64,000 nucleotides of DNA from Candidatus Desulfofervidus auxilii (GTDB taxonomy: Bacteria > Desulfobacterota > Desulfofervidia > Desulfofervidales > Desulfofervidaceae): contig NZ_CP013015.1 in assembly GCF_001577525.1 (NCBI RefSeq), positions 663,909 to 727,908 on the forward strand. The letters are read 5' to 3'. Below are positions 36,401 to 44,267 of this stretch, piece after piece; position 1 is the first letter of the stretch, and every line of letters begins with the position of its first letter. Made by a program: the position numbers and the translations under genes. The notes under the pieces were generated by a model. The model searched no databases. It worked only from the letters and a program-made list of their open reading frames with translations, and was not told where the DNA came from.

Positions 36401-37263
36401 AGGCAGGTAAAGAGTTTGCAGGTCTTATGTATGCCCATCCAAATATTAGGTCATGCCCTTTTAATACAACAAAGGAAAGGATTATTGAATATTTTATTGA
36501 TAAGGAAGAAAAGCTCATTAAGCTTGCAAAAAATATTGTGGGAAAACTTCAAAAAATTCCCAAGAACGAACAGCGTAATTATAAATTTGGTAATCTCCCA
36601 CTCTCGGTAGTGTGTAATAAGATTCTATCAGATTATTATTACTACAAGGGGATTTACAAAGAAATATGCAGAATCGAGGGTGAAGATTGGTTAAAGACAT
36701 TTATTGATAGGAAGAAAATAGATGTTCAGAAACTTAAAGATGGGATTCTTGCAGTGCAATACTTAATGACGAGCTATTTGCATAAAGGCAGAGGTGACTT
36801 TAATAAGGCAATTATAATGGCACAAAAAGCTAATAAATTGGCTGATACATTTCTTCCATTATATTGCCTTGGCACCTATTACTTGAACATGGGTGAGTAT
36901 AGAAACGCTGAAAATGCTTTTGAAAAAGCCATCAAAAACGCTGATAAAGCCAGTCCTCTCATGGAAATACGTAGGGAAGACATTGTCTCCAGCTATCTTT
37001 ATTTAGCATTGAGTTGTATGTATCAGGCCAATTATGCCAAGGCCATAGATAGACTAAAAAGATTGGTGTATGAAAGGATACCAATTTCCCTTCCGGAGAA
37101 GGCAATCATCTATGATTTTTTGAGTAAATGCTATAGAAAGATGGGTAAGGAGAAAGAGGCTTATATTTTTGAAAAGTATGCCAGAGAATTCAAAAGGGAG
37201 ACTGATGTAGCAGTTCTGGAGCCGAATATTCAACAATGCCCTTCTCAGCAGACTTTGCGATGA
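33487..37263 (+). CDS. giant multi-domain glycosyltransferase with C-terminal TPRs
   Basis: The protein of about 1258 residues starts at the ATGA overlapping the preceding stop. Visible units: a GT2-like domain (residues 10-310) with LSIVVTARND and ATNIDILFSHEL; a GT4-like N-terminal half (350-545) with KKNILIFSEELPLYD; a degenerate GT2-like unit from about 558 (LTVIFIVKGNQEKIG); a canonical GT2 from about 768 (VSVIIPTYNEKDLLLKSL, with KGKAAAANFGI and SSPNIVAKDD in place of the usual DxD); and TPRs from about 1105. It probably adds several sugars in sequence. The DNA is more AT-rich in the second half than in the first, as if pieced together. Substrate unknown. Confidence 0.78.
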   Translation: MSATINQQPELSIVVTARNDNHGGNLLHRMQIFVNGILVQSERHGLRTELILVEWNPPSDKPRLAEALSWPERHDFCTVRIIEVPPEIHQQYKHSDNLPLYQMIAKNVGIRRARGEFILATNIDILFSHELMRFLASGALEKGYVYRVDRYDVPEDVPLNTSIDKQLEYCRKNVIRINSLDGTRNLLTGDYLPSRLPPFMSFAGLHFNSCGDFTLMHKEHWFALRGYPEFDMYSFHLDTLFLLLAHYGGVRQKILSDPMRIYHIEHASGFKPEGERRLSMKLKSQGLPFITLSEIEKWAMRMHKDKRPIIFNQRNWGLSNEILKENIICLADVFKERKADIKSKSAFSKKKNILIFSEELPLYDLHSQGKRLYQIARNLSKNHRVTFFVCKTTLKERYVESLKKIGINVFYNIKKVTKSSLFSYLITATDIKTLLIFNFFDTVIFSSVKIASLYLPTIRKLSPKTAIIIDTYTDLMFEEQKEKQLSIYESADAVIAPSEAKAQQILKESPKLDVRILSSHSTMLERKILEAINTRLKKRRPKRFMIHSNSVMKSSSSKKLTVIFIVKGNQEKIGPSMQSLILNSDKEMTEIIIAIDGKNAGNFCEEAERNFVKYFKYEDEKEVNAFCISILNDCSSPYFGLMKSDIIVPPHWDRRLIAHFKEDSRIEAISPITSHFLYSSMYDFEKEAWDIYKKYKGIHLPSDSICTSCIVVNKCAIKKKGNYDFANFISSALKKDYKIAVAKDTLVLELKLNLIIRNNRINFKKTESKLVSVIIPTYNEKDLLLKSLYSFFHQNLEPDQLEIIAVDRGSEDGTIEALTQLKPACTFKYYLQPHKGKAAAANFGITEASGKFILLSSPNIVAKDDLISQYLKSYEHRTYKNIAIVGNILPEKDEYSTKSLVEMGEAFNLFLERKTFEDVGLFDETLKHQWINIEFVSRLIAKGYQIRNDNRIVAYVCNTEKSSIDVSQPLLKAGKEFAGLMYAHPNIRSCPFNTTKERIIEYFIDKEEKLIKLAKNIVGKLQKIPKNEQRNYKFGNLPLSVVCNKILSDYYYYKGIYKEICRIEGEDWLKTFIDRKKIDVQKLKDGILAVQYLMTSYLHKGRGDFNKAIIMAQKANKLADTFLPLYCLGTYYLNMGEYRNAENAFEKAIKNADKASPLMEIRREDIVSSYLYLALSCMYQANYAKAIDRLKRLVYERIPISLPEKAIIYDFLSKCYRKMGKEKEAYIFEKYAREFKRETDVAVLEPNIQQCPSQQTLR

Positions 37264-37448
37264 TATGCCTTCCAATATCAAAAATTGCTTCTAACGAACG
37301 CTTCAAATAGCAGGAGTATCCTCGCGAAGAAAATCTGCCTCGTGGGAAATATTTATCCAAAATCCGCGATTGATTTTTGGAGGAAATTCCAACCTATGGT
37401 GTTGGTTGTTTCAGCTTTTAGGTTAACTTCACTAACCTTTTATAGCTT

Positions 37449-37529
37449 AGCAGATTGCTCCGTTAAGCCATCAAGACCAAGCCCTTCAGGGTGGCTTTCG
37501 CCAGTCTTGATGGCACTTCGCAATCTGCT
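37449..37529. repeat. long imperfect palindrome in a convergent gap
   Basis: The 502 bases between the convergent genes at 37263 and 37766 contain no credible gene. AGCAGATTGC (37449-37458) pairs with GCAATCTGCT (37520-37529), and inside it GCCATCAAGAC (37467-37477) pairs with GTCTTGATGGC (37504-37514). It would form a two-part hairpin as RNA or a cruciform as DNA. It is more GC-rich than its surroundings. It could be a structured RNA, a remnant of a mobile element or a transcription barrier. Confidence 0.65.
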
Positions 37530-37639
37530 TTTTAAAGTAGAGTTAGTTGAAAGGGGAAAAAGTTTTTTCTTTAATTATTAAGCTTAAAAATATTAAAGAG
37601 GAAGGCGAAAAAAGAAGTTTTTCTTTAAGGGACTATTTT

Positions 37640-37675
37640 CTGTCAAGCAGGAGCACAGCGAGTACTCCTTGACAG
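37640..37675. terminator. hairpin in the convergent gap
   Basis: CTGTCAAG(ca)GGAG pairs with CTCCTTGACAG around an 11-base loop. Placed before the 3' end of the leftward GT2 gene and after the long palindrome, it could end transcripts from either side. No T run is present, so the terminator call is tentative. Confidence 0.4.
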
Positions 37676-37765
37676 GCACGGTCTTAAGTAAAATATTTGT
37701 ATGGTTACCAACCTTTAAAAATGGTTTTTTACTGTGCATAAGGTCAGTTACTATTAACTCTGTGA

Positions 37766-38935
37766 CTAGACACGAAGATTGTGGTATGAATTTTCTATTT
37801 GTTGCCACATAGGGAGGTCTATGCCCTCCAGGAAGGCTCTAAAGTACTCCAGTAAGGTGGATACCAGGGAAAGATCTGCCTTGGGTAAAATCTTCTGAAT
37901 GTGTGTTGTTACGCTTTGTCCATCATTGTCCAAAAATCTGTGGAAGGAGGAGGATTCTGACCTATCATCCAGCAATATGTCGTATGTATCATTAAAAACA
38001 GCTTCTGATAGGGTAGTTGATACCTCTTTTATCATACCAGAGATGCCTATCAAAATAGCCAATTGCGTTTCCCAAAAATCCGGATTTTCTTGATTGTGGA
38101 TCTCACCGAATAATTTTATATCCAGTAGAGAGGTTCTTAATCCTCCTATTAAGTCAAGGTATAATAAGTCATAGCCTCCATTTTTAAAATCATCCCATAT
38201 CATCTGTAATGAATCAGACAGACTGATATGGATTTTCCTTGCGAGGCCATATTGATTGTTGAATAAACCTATGTTGATATAAGCATCCTTCCTCATCTTC
38301 CATTTGCTATCAAACACAGCCCAATTCTTGCCACTGAAATAGTGATATGCCAGAGCTTGAGGTTCATAAATAAGCTCGTATCCAATAATTTTTATCCTCA
38401 TAGAGGCATCTAGGTCTGAATGGTCATATCGTTTGTCATCATTATAGCCCCCAATCTCCAATAAAGACTTTTTACGAAAGACCGCAGCAGCACTAGGTAA
38501 GGCCTTGACGGTTCTTTTTTTAGTCCCTCCATCAGGGTTTCTATGAGCTAAAAGCCACCTCCCAATCACGCCATTTCGGTTGGATTCTATTATTCTTCCA
38601 CCCACTCCCCCAACATGATTTCCAGAGAAATTCTCCATAATATATTCAAGCCAATGAGGGTCTAAGGTTACATCACTATCCACACCTGCTAGAAAATCTC
38701 CATTACTGTGGGAAATGGCAGTATTTCTGGTTACCGAAATGCCTTTGTTTTCCTGATGCTGGATAATTTTTACATTGTATTGTCTGGCTATTTCCACAGT
38801 ATTATCTGATGAACCATCATCAACCAAAAGTATTTCCCATAGAGGATAGGTTTGGCTAAAGACACTTTCAAGACATTTTCTTAGTGTCTTTTCTGCATTG
38901 TAGGTGGGAATATAAAGAGTCACCTTTTCGACCAT
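37766..38935 (-). CDS. GT2-family glycosyltransferase
   Basis: The 389-residue protein opens with VTLYIPTYNAEKTLRKCLESVFSQTYP. The nucleotide site is LLVDDGSSDNT near residue 36, and the DxD-type motif lies in GVDSDVTLDPHW near 88. KKSLLEIGGYNDDKRYDHSDLDASMRI is the acceptor-side ED-like motif. The C-terminal 150 residues are helical and of unknown role. It follows the 908-residue fusion gene in a leftward operon, overlapping it by 16 bases. Confidence 0.85.
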   Translation of the reverse strand: MVEKVTLYIPTYNAEKTLRKCLESVFSQTYPLWEILLVDDGSSDNTVEIARQYNVKIIQHQENKGISVTRNTAISHSNGDFLAGVDSDVTLDPHWLEYIMENFSGNHVGGVGGRIIESNRNGVIGRWLLAHRNPDGGTKKRTVKALPSAAAVFRKKSLLEIGGYNDDKRYDHSDLDASMRIKIIGYELIYEPQALAYHYFSGKNWAVFDSKWKMRKDAYINIGLFNNQYGLARKIHISLSDSLQMIWDDFKNGGYDLLYLDLIGGLRTSLLDIKLFGEIHNQENPDFWETQLAILIGISGMIKEVSTTLSEAVFNDTYDILLDDRSESSSFHRFLDNDGQSVTTHIQKILPKADLSLVSTLLEYFRAFLEGIDLPMWQQIENSYHNLRV

Positions 38936-41646
38936 AAGTTAGCCTCTCGGAATTTCTGTCCCCCTACAGCGGAAGACCATTGCGCAGTCTCCTGCCGTGC
39001 CTTTATCAGATATTGAAACACAAATAAGTCCTTTATTTCCTCAGATGACAAGTCTTTAAGGGAAATTCTGCCAAAGGATATTTCTGCTTGGGTAGAATTG
39101 CAAACAGTATAGTATTTGGGGTCAACATTACCTGCTATTGTTGTTATTTCAAAACCGGCATTCTTAAAAAGGGCCAGTATTTCTTTTTTGGTAAAGAATC
39201 TCAAATGAGTTCTATCTAGGATACCGTAATCTCCATATGTCCAATATCCATCTACTAGCATATTTATGACCTGATAATATCTGACATTCGGGATACTCGC
39301 TACAACCACACCTGAATCTTTAAGGTGTTTTTTGAGTTTTTTTACTACAGAAAGGGGGTCTTTTAAATGCTCTAATATATCGGCAAAGACTATGCAATCA
39401 AAATATTTTTCCTCAAAGGGAAGGTCTATTTCTTCTATGTTACCACATATAACGATTGAGAGGTTTTCTCTGGCCTTCTCACATACCGCCTGTTCAATTT
39501 CTACACCAACCACCTCTTTTACTCCCTTTTCTAAAAGCCTCTTTCCCAGGATGCCTTCTCCACAACCCACATCCAGAATCCTCCTCGCTTCTTTAGGAAT
39601 AAGAGCCTCTACATCTTTTCGTTCCTGGCGGTAGTAGTCTATGTCAAGAGGCTCTCTTATGGCATCACTTGTTATTTTGTCTTTCGAATTACCTAATATC
39701 CTTATTTCCTCCTTGGCGTTATTCCTATCCTTTATAATATTTATCATTTCCTGTACCCTGTGTGCATAGGTATGCCTGTCCAATACCTTTGTCATGCCCT
39801 GTTTTGCTATTTTTTCCCTCTCATCATCATTTCTGAGGTAGTAATCAGCAAGTTCAAAGAGTTCTTTTTCATCCCTATATATCACCAGGTGCTTTCTATC
39901 TTGAAACATCTCTGTCAGTCCGCTTCCTTTCGCCTCATCGGTAAGGAGCATACTGCCGGATGCCATGGCCTCAAACACTCTCATGTTTAAGTCATTCTTT
40001 ATGGATTTATTAAATACTATTTTTGATTGGGAAAAGACTTCTGCCATCCTTTCAAGAAAACATCTTTCATAATAGAGATTGAATCTCCGTTTAAGTTTAT
40101 CAAGAAGCTCCACCCTCTTTGGGTCTGTCAGGCTTCCCACAAAGCCTATGTCATAAAGTTTATTGTTGGTCTTCTTTCCATGTATCTCAGGGTCACAAGC
40201 AAGGGGTATCCAAAACACATTCTTTATACCTCTTTCTTTAAATCTTTTAACATCTGCCTTTTGAGCAATAAACACCACATCAAAATTCTTTGCAATTTCA
40301 ATATGTTTTTCGAGTTTAAGATGGGTATCTATCAAATAACAAGACTTAATACATTTAATGGCATCCAAGTTTATCAGAGGATAAGAAATACCCGTATCAA
40401 TATATAAAAAGACATCTGGTTTCCATCCCAAAGGTAACTGCTTAAATACCTTTTTTAAATCTCCATCTATAAAGGGTATTTGATGCCCCTTTACTTTATC
40501 TTCAATGGCAAGCAGATTCCATCTAATTAATGTCTCTTTACTTATAGAAGGGCCGTAAGTAATGACATCACAAATTTTTCTCATTGCCTTTTCTATATAG
40601 GCAGCCGTTGTCTGGGGATTAGAAGTGTAACTGAGTAAAACCTTTAACCCTTTGTCATTTTCAGCCTTTAACCTTTTTCCATTATTTACTGAGTCTTCAA
40701 TGACCTCATTCCATTTTTCAAGGAATTCCTTTATCCCAAATTTTTCCACTACAGTATTTCTTGCTTCTTTACCTATTTGCTTAGCAAGCCCTTTATCCAT
40801 CAGAAGCATTCTGATTCTTTCTCTCAGATACTCAATATTATCTGAGATATATCCATTTACCCCATCAATAATGGGAGATGTCCTATTTGCTATAGAGACT
40901 ATAGGCATTCCAGTAGCCATGGCCTCAAGGGTAGCCAGGTTATATCCATCCTCATAATCTTCTACTGTAGTATTTAAATAAAGTCTATGTCTACTATAAT
41001 TCTTTTTTAAGTCCTCAAAACTTCTGCTAAAACGAGCATTAGGGAGAGTGGGATTTAGCCCTAAGATGGTAGAAGGAATCCCTTTTAATATCTCTTCTTG
41101 AAGACTAAAGCCCATCATTATATCTCTTTCTTTTAAGAAATTTCCTACCCTTAACACCTTTGGCCAGTGTCCCTGGTAGTTTTCAAATTCGTTGGGGTCA
41201 ATACCAGGGGTTATCACATGACCTTCAAGTCCCCAATCCATTTTCTTTGTTTGAGAGATAAACAAAAGTTTAATGGGTTCACTTTGCTCAATAAGTAGTT
41301 TTAGCTGTTTTAGGTAATTTTCTTTAGATATAGTGTTTCCTCCTAAGGCAATTTCAGTAGAAAGCTTGTTGTGAAAGATGAGTATTTTGGGAATTTCAAT
41401 GTCTTTTACCAATAATAGGTCGTCAATATTTTGACAAATGATTATGTCGTAGAAATGACAATAGCACTTCCTTAAAGCATGTTCTTCAGAGATTAATATT
41501 ATGTTTTCCGGGACAGGCCGTTGTTCAACTAACCACTCCTTTCGTCCTCCTTTCAGCCGTAAGACCACTTCAAAAAGATGGCCTGTTTTGGCTAAAAGGC
41601 AAATATAAGGTTCATGCCAATTAAAAGTAAGTATATTTAATGGCAT
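38920..41646 (-). CDS. GT4 / CgeB-like glycosyltransferase / methyltransferase fusion
   Basis: The 908-residue protein has three parts. Residues 1-325 form a GT4 unit with YEDGYNLATLEAMATGMPIV and a PIIDGVNGYI loop. Residues 335-640 form a CgeB/Glyco_trans_1_2-like unit with VFEAMASGSMLLTDEAKG and a C-terminal RHTYAHRVQEMI. Residues 665-908 form a class I methyltransferase with ILDVGCGEGILGKRLLEKG and DCIVFADILEHLKDP. It probably transfers two sugars and caps with a methyl group. It is the first gene of the leftward pair. Its sigma-54 promoter lies within the start of the divergent gene. Confidence 0.82.
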   Translation of the reverse strand: MPLNILTFNWHEPYICLLAKTGHLFEVVLRLKGGRKEWLVEQRPVPENIILISEEHALRKCYCHFYDIIICQNIDDLLLVKDIEIPKILIFHNKLSTEIALGGNTISKENYLKQLKLLIEQSEPIKLLFISQTKKMDWGLEGHVITPGIDPNEFENYQGHWPKVLRVGNFLKERDIMMGFSLQEEILKGIPSTILGLNPTLPNARFSRSFEDLKKNYSRHRLYLNTTVEDYEDGYNLATLEAMATGMPIVSIANRTSPIIDGVNGYISDNIEYLRERIRMLLMDKGLAKQIGKEARNTVVEKFGIKEFLEKWNEVIEDSVNNGKRLKAENDKGLKVLLSYTSNPQTTAAYIEKAMRKICDVITYGPSISKETLIRWNLLAIEDKVKGHQIPFIDGDLKKVFKQLPLGWKPDVFLYIDTGISYPLINLDAIKCIKSCYLIDTHLKLEKHIEIAKNFDVVFIAQKADVKRFKERGIKNVFWIPLACDPEIHGKKTNNKLYDIGFVGSLTDPKRVELLDKLKRRFNLYYERCFLERMAEVFSQSKIVFNKSIKNDLNMRVFEAMASGSMLLTDEAKGSGLTEMFQDRKHLVIYRDEKELFELADYYLRNDDEREKIAKQGMTKVLDRHTYAHRVQEMINIIKDRNNAKEEIRILGNSKDKITSDAIREPLDIDYYRQERKDVEALIPKEARRILDVGCGEGILGKRLLEKGVKEVVGVEIEQAVCEKARENLSIVICGNIEEIDLPFEEKYFDCIVFADILEHLKDPLSVVKKLKKHLKDSGVVVASIPNVRYYQVINMLVDGYWTYGDYGILDRTHLRFFTKKEILALFKNAGFEITTIAGNVDPKYYTVCNSTQAEISFGRISLKDLSSEEIKDLFVFQYLIKARQETAQWSSAVGGQKFREANLWSKR

Positions 41647-41657
41647 ACCTTAAAAAG

Positions 41658-41674
41658 TGCAAGATAGATGCCAA
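41658..41674 (-). promoter_or_regulatory. sigma-54 promoter of the leftward glycosyltransferase operon
   Basis: On the minus strand TTGGCATCTATCTTGCA has the -24 GG (41672-41671) and -12 GC (41660-41659) exactly 10 bases apart. The start point would be about 41647, one base before the ATG at 41646. The -24 half lies inside the first codons of the divergent gene at 41668. Confidence 0.7.
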
Positions 41675-42906
41675 AAATAGGAACAAATCTTGCAGAAAAA
41701 GAGATTGTGTCCCAGAGTCTTAAAAGAGTATTGGATTATAAAAAATTTTCTTCAGAAAAACCACGTATTTTAATTATTGATACCCCATACTTTTTGGTCA
41801 AGGAGGTAATTTCTACCTGCTATAAGCTTAATTGGCCAATTTATAGGTTAAGGCTTTCTGATTTAGAAAAAGGAAGCAATGAGTTTATAAAAAGGCTTAT
41901 TTGGGCCTTGATAAATTTTAAACCTGATTTTTTGCTCACTATAAATCATTTTGGATTTGATGAGGAAGGAAAATTAACTGAGCTTTTGACAGAGTTTAAA
42001 ATCCCTTTTGCCTCTTGGTTTGTAGACAATCCTTTTTTTATTTTGAAAAATTACCAAAAACAGATTTCTTGTTATCTCTTTATCTTTCTTTGGGATAGAA
42101 GCTATAGGAAAATTTTGCAAAAAAATGGCTTTGAAAATATAGCCATACTTCCTTTGGCTACAGATATAAGCCGATTTTACCCGGAAAAATCTTCCTTAAA
42201 TCCCTTAGCTTCAGAAAATTGCCAGTTATCATTTGTAGGAAATTCCATGATATATGGAATAAAAAAGGAAAGGGCCTTTCTGGCCTCAGAGCATAAAGCC
42301 ATAAAGCAAGCTGAAAATTTGGGTAAAAAGATAGGGATAAAGAAGGCAAAAATGGGGGAAAGAGAATCAATCAATTTTGAAAATAGTTTTTCACTCAATG
42401 AAGATCAAAAAATCCACTTTTGGGCACTGACTACATGGAAGGCATCTCAGATTTACAGGATAGAATCTCTGAAGGCCATTTCTAAACTGGGGCTTAGGGT
42501 CTATGGAGACCCTGGTTGGAAGAATTTTAAAATTTTTTCATATTATAGACCACTTAATTATTATACTGAACTTCCTTATTTTTTTAATGTAAGTGAAATA
42601 AATATCAATATCACTAGTATCCAAATGCCAGAGGCCATAAACCAGAGGGTATTTGATGTATCTGCCTGTGGTTCATTTATTATTACTGATTATCAAAAAC
42701 AATTAGAAGAGCTTTTTTGTTTAAAAGAGGAAATAGTGTGTTTTAGAAACAAAGATGAGCTTTTTGAATTATGTAAATTCTATTTGAAGCATCCCGAAAA
42801 AAGACAGAAAAAAGCCATAAAGGCCAGGGAAAGGGTGATTAAAGAACACACCTATGAGTTGAGACTTAAAAATATGGTAAAAGAGATGAAAAGGGTATTT
42901 GGATGA
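41668..42906 (+). CDS. CgeB-like (DUF3880 plus GT1_2) glycosyltransferase
   Basis: The 412-residue protein has an N-terminal DUF3880-like half (RILIIDTPYFLVKEVISTCY, then IPFASWFVDNPFFILKNY) and a C-terminal glycosyltransferase half (INQRVFDVSACGSFIITDY, HTYELRLKNMV). CgeB-type enzymes are frequent in flagellin-glycosylation islands. It starts the rightward run of five genes before the fli genes. Only 21 bases separate it from the divergent operon, so its own promoter must lie inside the neighbour or is missing. Confidence 0.82.
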   Translation: MPKIGTNLAEKEIVSQSLKRVLDYKKFSSEKPRILIIDTPYFLVKEVISTCYKLNWPIYRLRLSDLEKGSNEFIKRLIWALINFKPDFLLTINHFGFDEEGKLTELLTEFKIPFASWFVDNPFFILKNYQKQISCYLFIFLWDRSYRKILQKNGFENIAILPLATDISRFYPEKSSLNPLASENCQLSFVGNSMIYGIKKERAFLASEHKAIKQAENLGKKIGIKKAKMGERESINFENSFSLNEDQKIHFWALTTWKASQIYRIESLKAISKLGLRVYGDPGWKNFKIFSYYRPLNYYTELPYFFNVSEININITSIQMPEAINQRVFDVSACGSFIITDYQKQLEELFCLKEEIVCFRNKDELFELCKFYLKHPEKRQKKAIKARERVIKEHTYELRLKNMVKEMKRVFG

Positions 42907-44267
42907 AACAAGAAATATTAGTAATTCAACTTGCCAGATTGGGAGATTTGGTACAAAGCATCCCTTTAATAATGGACCTAAAAGACAAAAATACCCATAT
43001 AACCATACTTTGCCAAAGTAAACTAGCTTTTCTAGCAAGGAAAATTAAAGGAATAGATGAAGTAATTTCCCTTCCTTGGGACGATGTTCAGAGAAATTTT
43101 GACTATACACAATTCTATGAGTTATTTAAGAAAAAATACTCCATAGTGTTTAATCTCAACCACTCTCTAATAACTGCCTTGATAGCAAAAGGATTGTGTA
43201 ATGGGGAAGTAGTGGGAAACTTTTTTGAATCAGGTATGGTAAAAAGGAATTTGTGGTTGGATTTCATCCGTTGCCTTTGTTTAAATAGGAAATTTAGTCC
43301 TTTTAACTTAGTAGATATATTTCGCTATTTAGTTTCCAAAAAGCAGAAATTGATTTATCCTATGATTGATATTGATTCTTCTCCTTGTAATAAACAATCT
43401 CCTTTTATAGTGTTTTTATTAGGGGCAGGGGCGGAAAAAAGAAGGTGGCCTATAACTAATTTTATTCAACTTTCAGAAATTTTAAAAAAAGATTTTAAGA
43501 TAGTCCTAGTTGGAAGTAAAGGAGAAAAATTGCTTTCTAAAGTATTTAGCCATCGCTCTAAAGCTGATTTTATGGATTTAGTTGGGAAATTAGACCTACT
43601 TGAGCTCTGTAAGGTGTTAAAAAGTGCCAGCCTGGTTATTGGCTCTGACACCGGTCCATTACATCTTGCTGCTGTCTTAGGAGTTAGGACTTTAGGGCTG
43701 TTTTTTGGTCCTGCCTGGGTGCATGAGACCGGCCCTTATGGTAATGGTCATTTTGTGTTTCAAGCAGAGATGCCTTGCAGCCCTTGTTTAGACAAAAGTC
43801 CTTGTAGGCATTATTCTTGCAGAAAGTCAATAACACCTGAATTAGTGGCAAGCAAGGTTTATGAAATTATAGATAAAAAACAAATGACCATAAAGATGCC
43901 TGATTTTTTAAATCTTTATGTATCTCACTATGATGGCAAGACCACCCATTATTTGAGTCAAAAGGCTGATAATGAACAGGCTATTAGAATGCTTTATAGA
44001 GATGTAATAAATGCACTATTTGGTATTCTAAATTCTAAAAAAATAAAAATATCAAAATGGTTATTAAAAGAGATAGAAAATCAATTCTACTTAGTTACCC
44101 ATGACTTTCTTTTACCCTCTAATTCTATGTTTATCCCTCTTTTTCACTTTCTAAATCAGTTTGAGAGGGAAGAGAGAAAAATGCTTTTAAATAAAATCTT
44201 TAATCATCTTTGGGAGAAATTATCAAATGAGCCGAGGGCTTTTTCACAAAAATCTTTCTCTTTTTAA
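42903..44267 (+). CDS. GT9 (heptosyltransferase-like) glycosyltransferase
   Basis: The 454-residue protein opens with ILVIQLARLGDLVQSIPLI, the GT9 acceptor-side motif. LGAGAEKRRWPITNFIQL near residue 178 and VIGSDTGPLHLAAVLGV near 247 are the ADP-heptose-binding signatures. A Cys cluster follows (CSPCLDKSPCRHYSC, near 291-305), also present in the second GT9 here. The C-terminal 120 residues are additional. It overlaps its neighbours on both sides. With hldE in the window, heptose is a reasonable donor sugar. Confidence 0.82.
   Translation: MKQEILVIQLARLGDLVQSIPLIMDLKDKNTHITILCQSKLAFLARKIKGIDEVISLPWDDVQRNFDYTQFYELFKKKYSIVFNLNHSLITALIAKGLCNGEVVGNFFESGMVKRNLWLDFIRCLCLNRKFSPFNLVDIFRYLVSKKQKLIYPMIDIDSSPCNKQSPFIVFLLGAGAEKRRWPITNFIQLSEILKKDFKIVLVGSKGEKLLSKVFSHRSKADFMDLVGKLDLLELCKVLKSASLVIGSDTGPLHLAAVLGVRTLGLFFGPAWVHETGPYGNGHFVFQAEMPCSPCLDKSPCRHYSCRKSITPELVASKVYEIIDKKQMTIKMPDFLNLYVSHYDGKTTHYLSQKADNEQAIRMLYRDVINALFGILNSKKIKISKWLLKEIENQFYLVTHDFLLPSNSMFIPLFHFLNQFEREERKMLLNKIFNHLWEKLSNEPRAFSQKSFSF

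Noticed and set aside
37285-37581. Open frame of 98 codons in the convergent gap
   Set aside because: It passes through the long palindrome, has no ribosome site and reads as low-quality mixed sequence.
43806-43821. Sigma-54-like AGGCATTATTCTTGCA
   Set aside because: It codes for the conserved Cys cluster of a GT9 enzyme in mid-gene and lacks the T before GG; probably chance.
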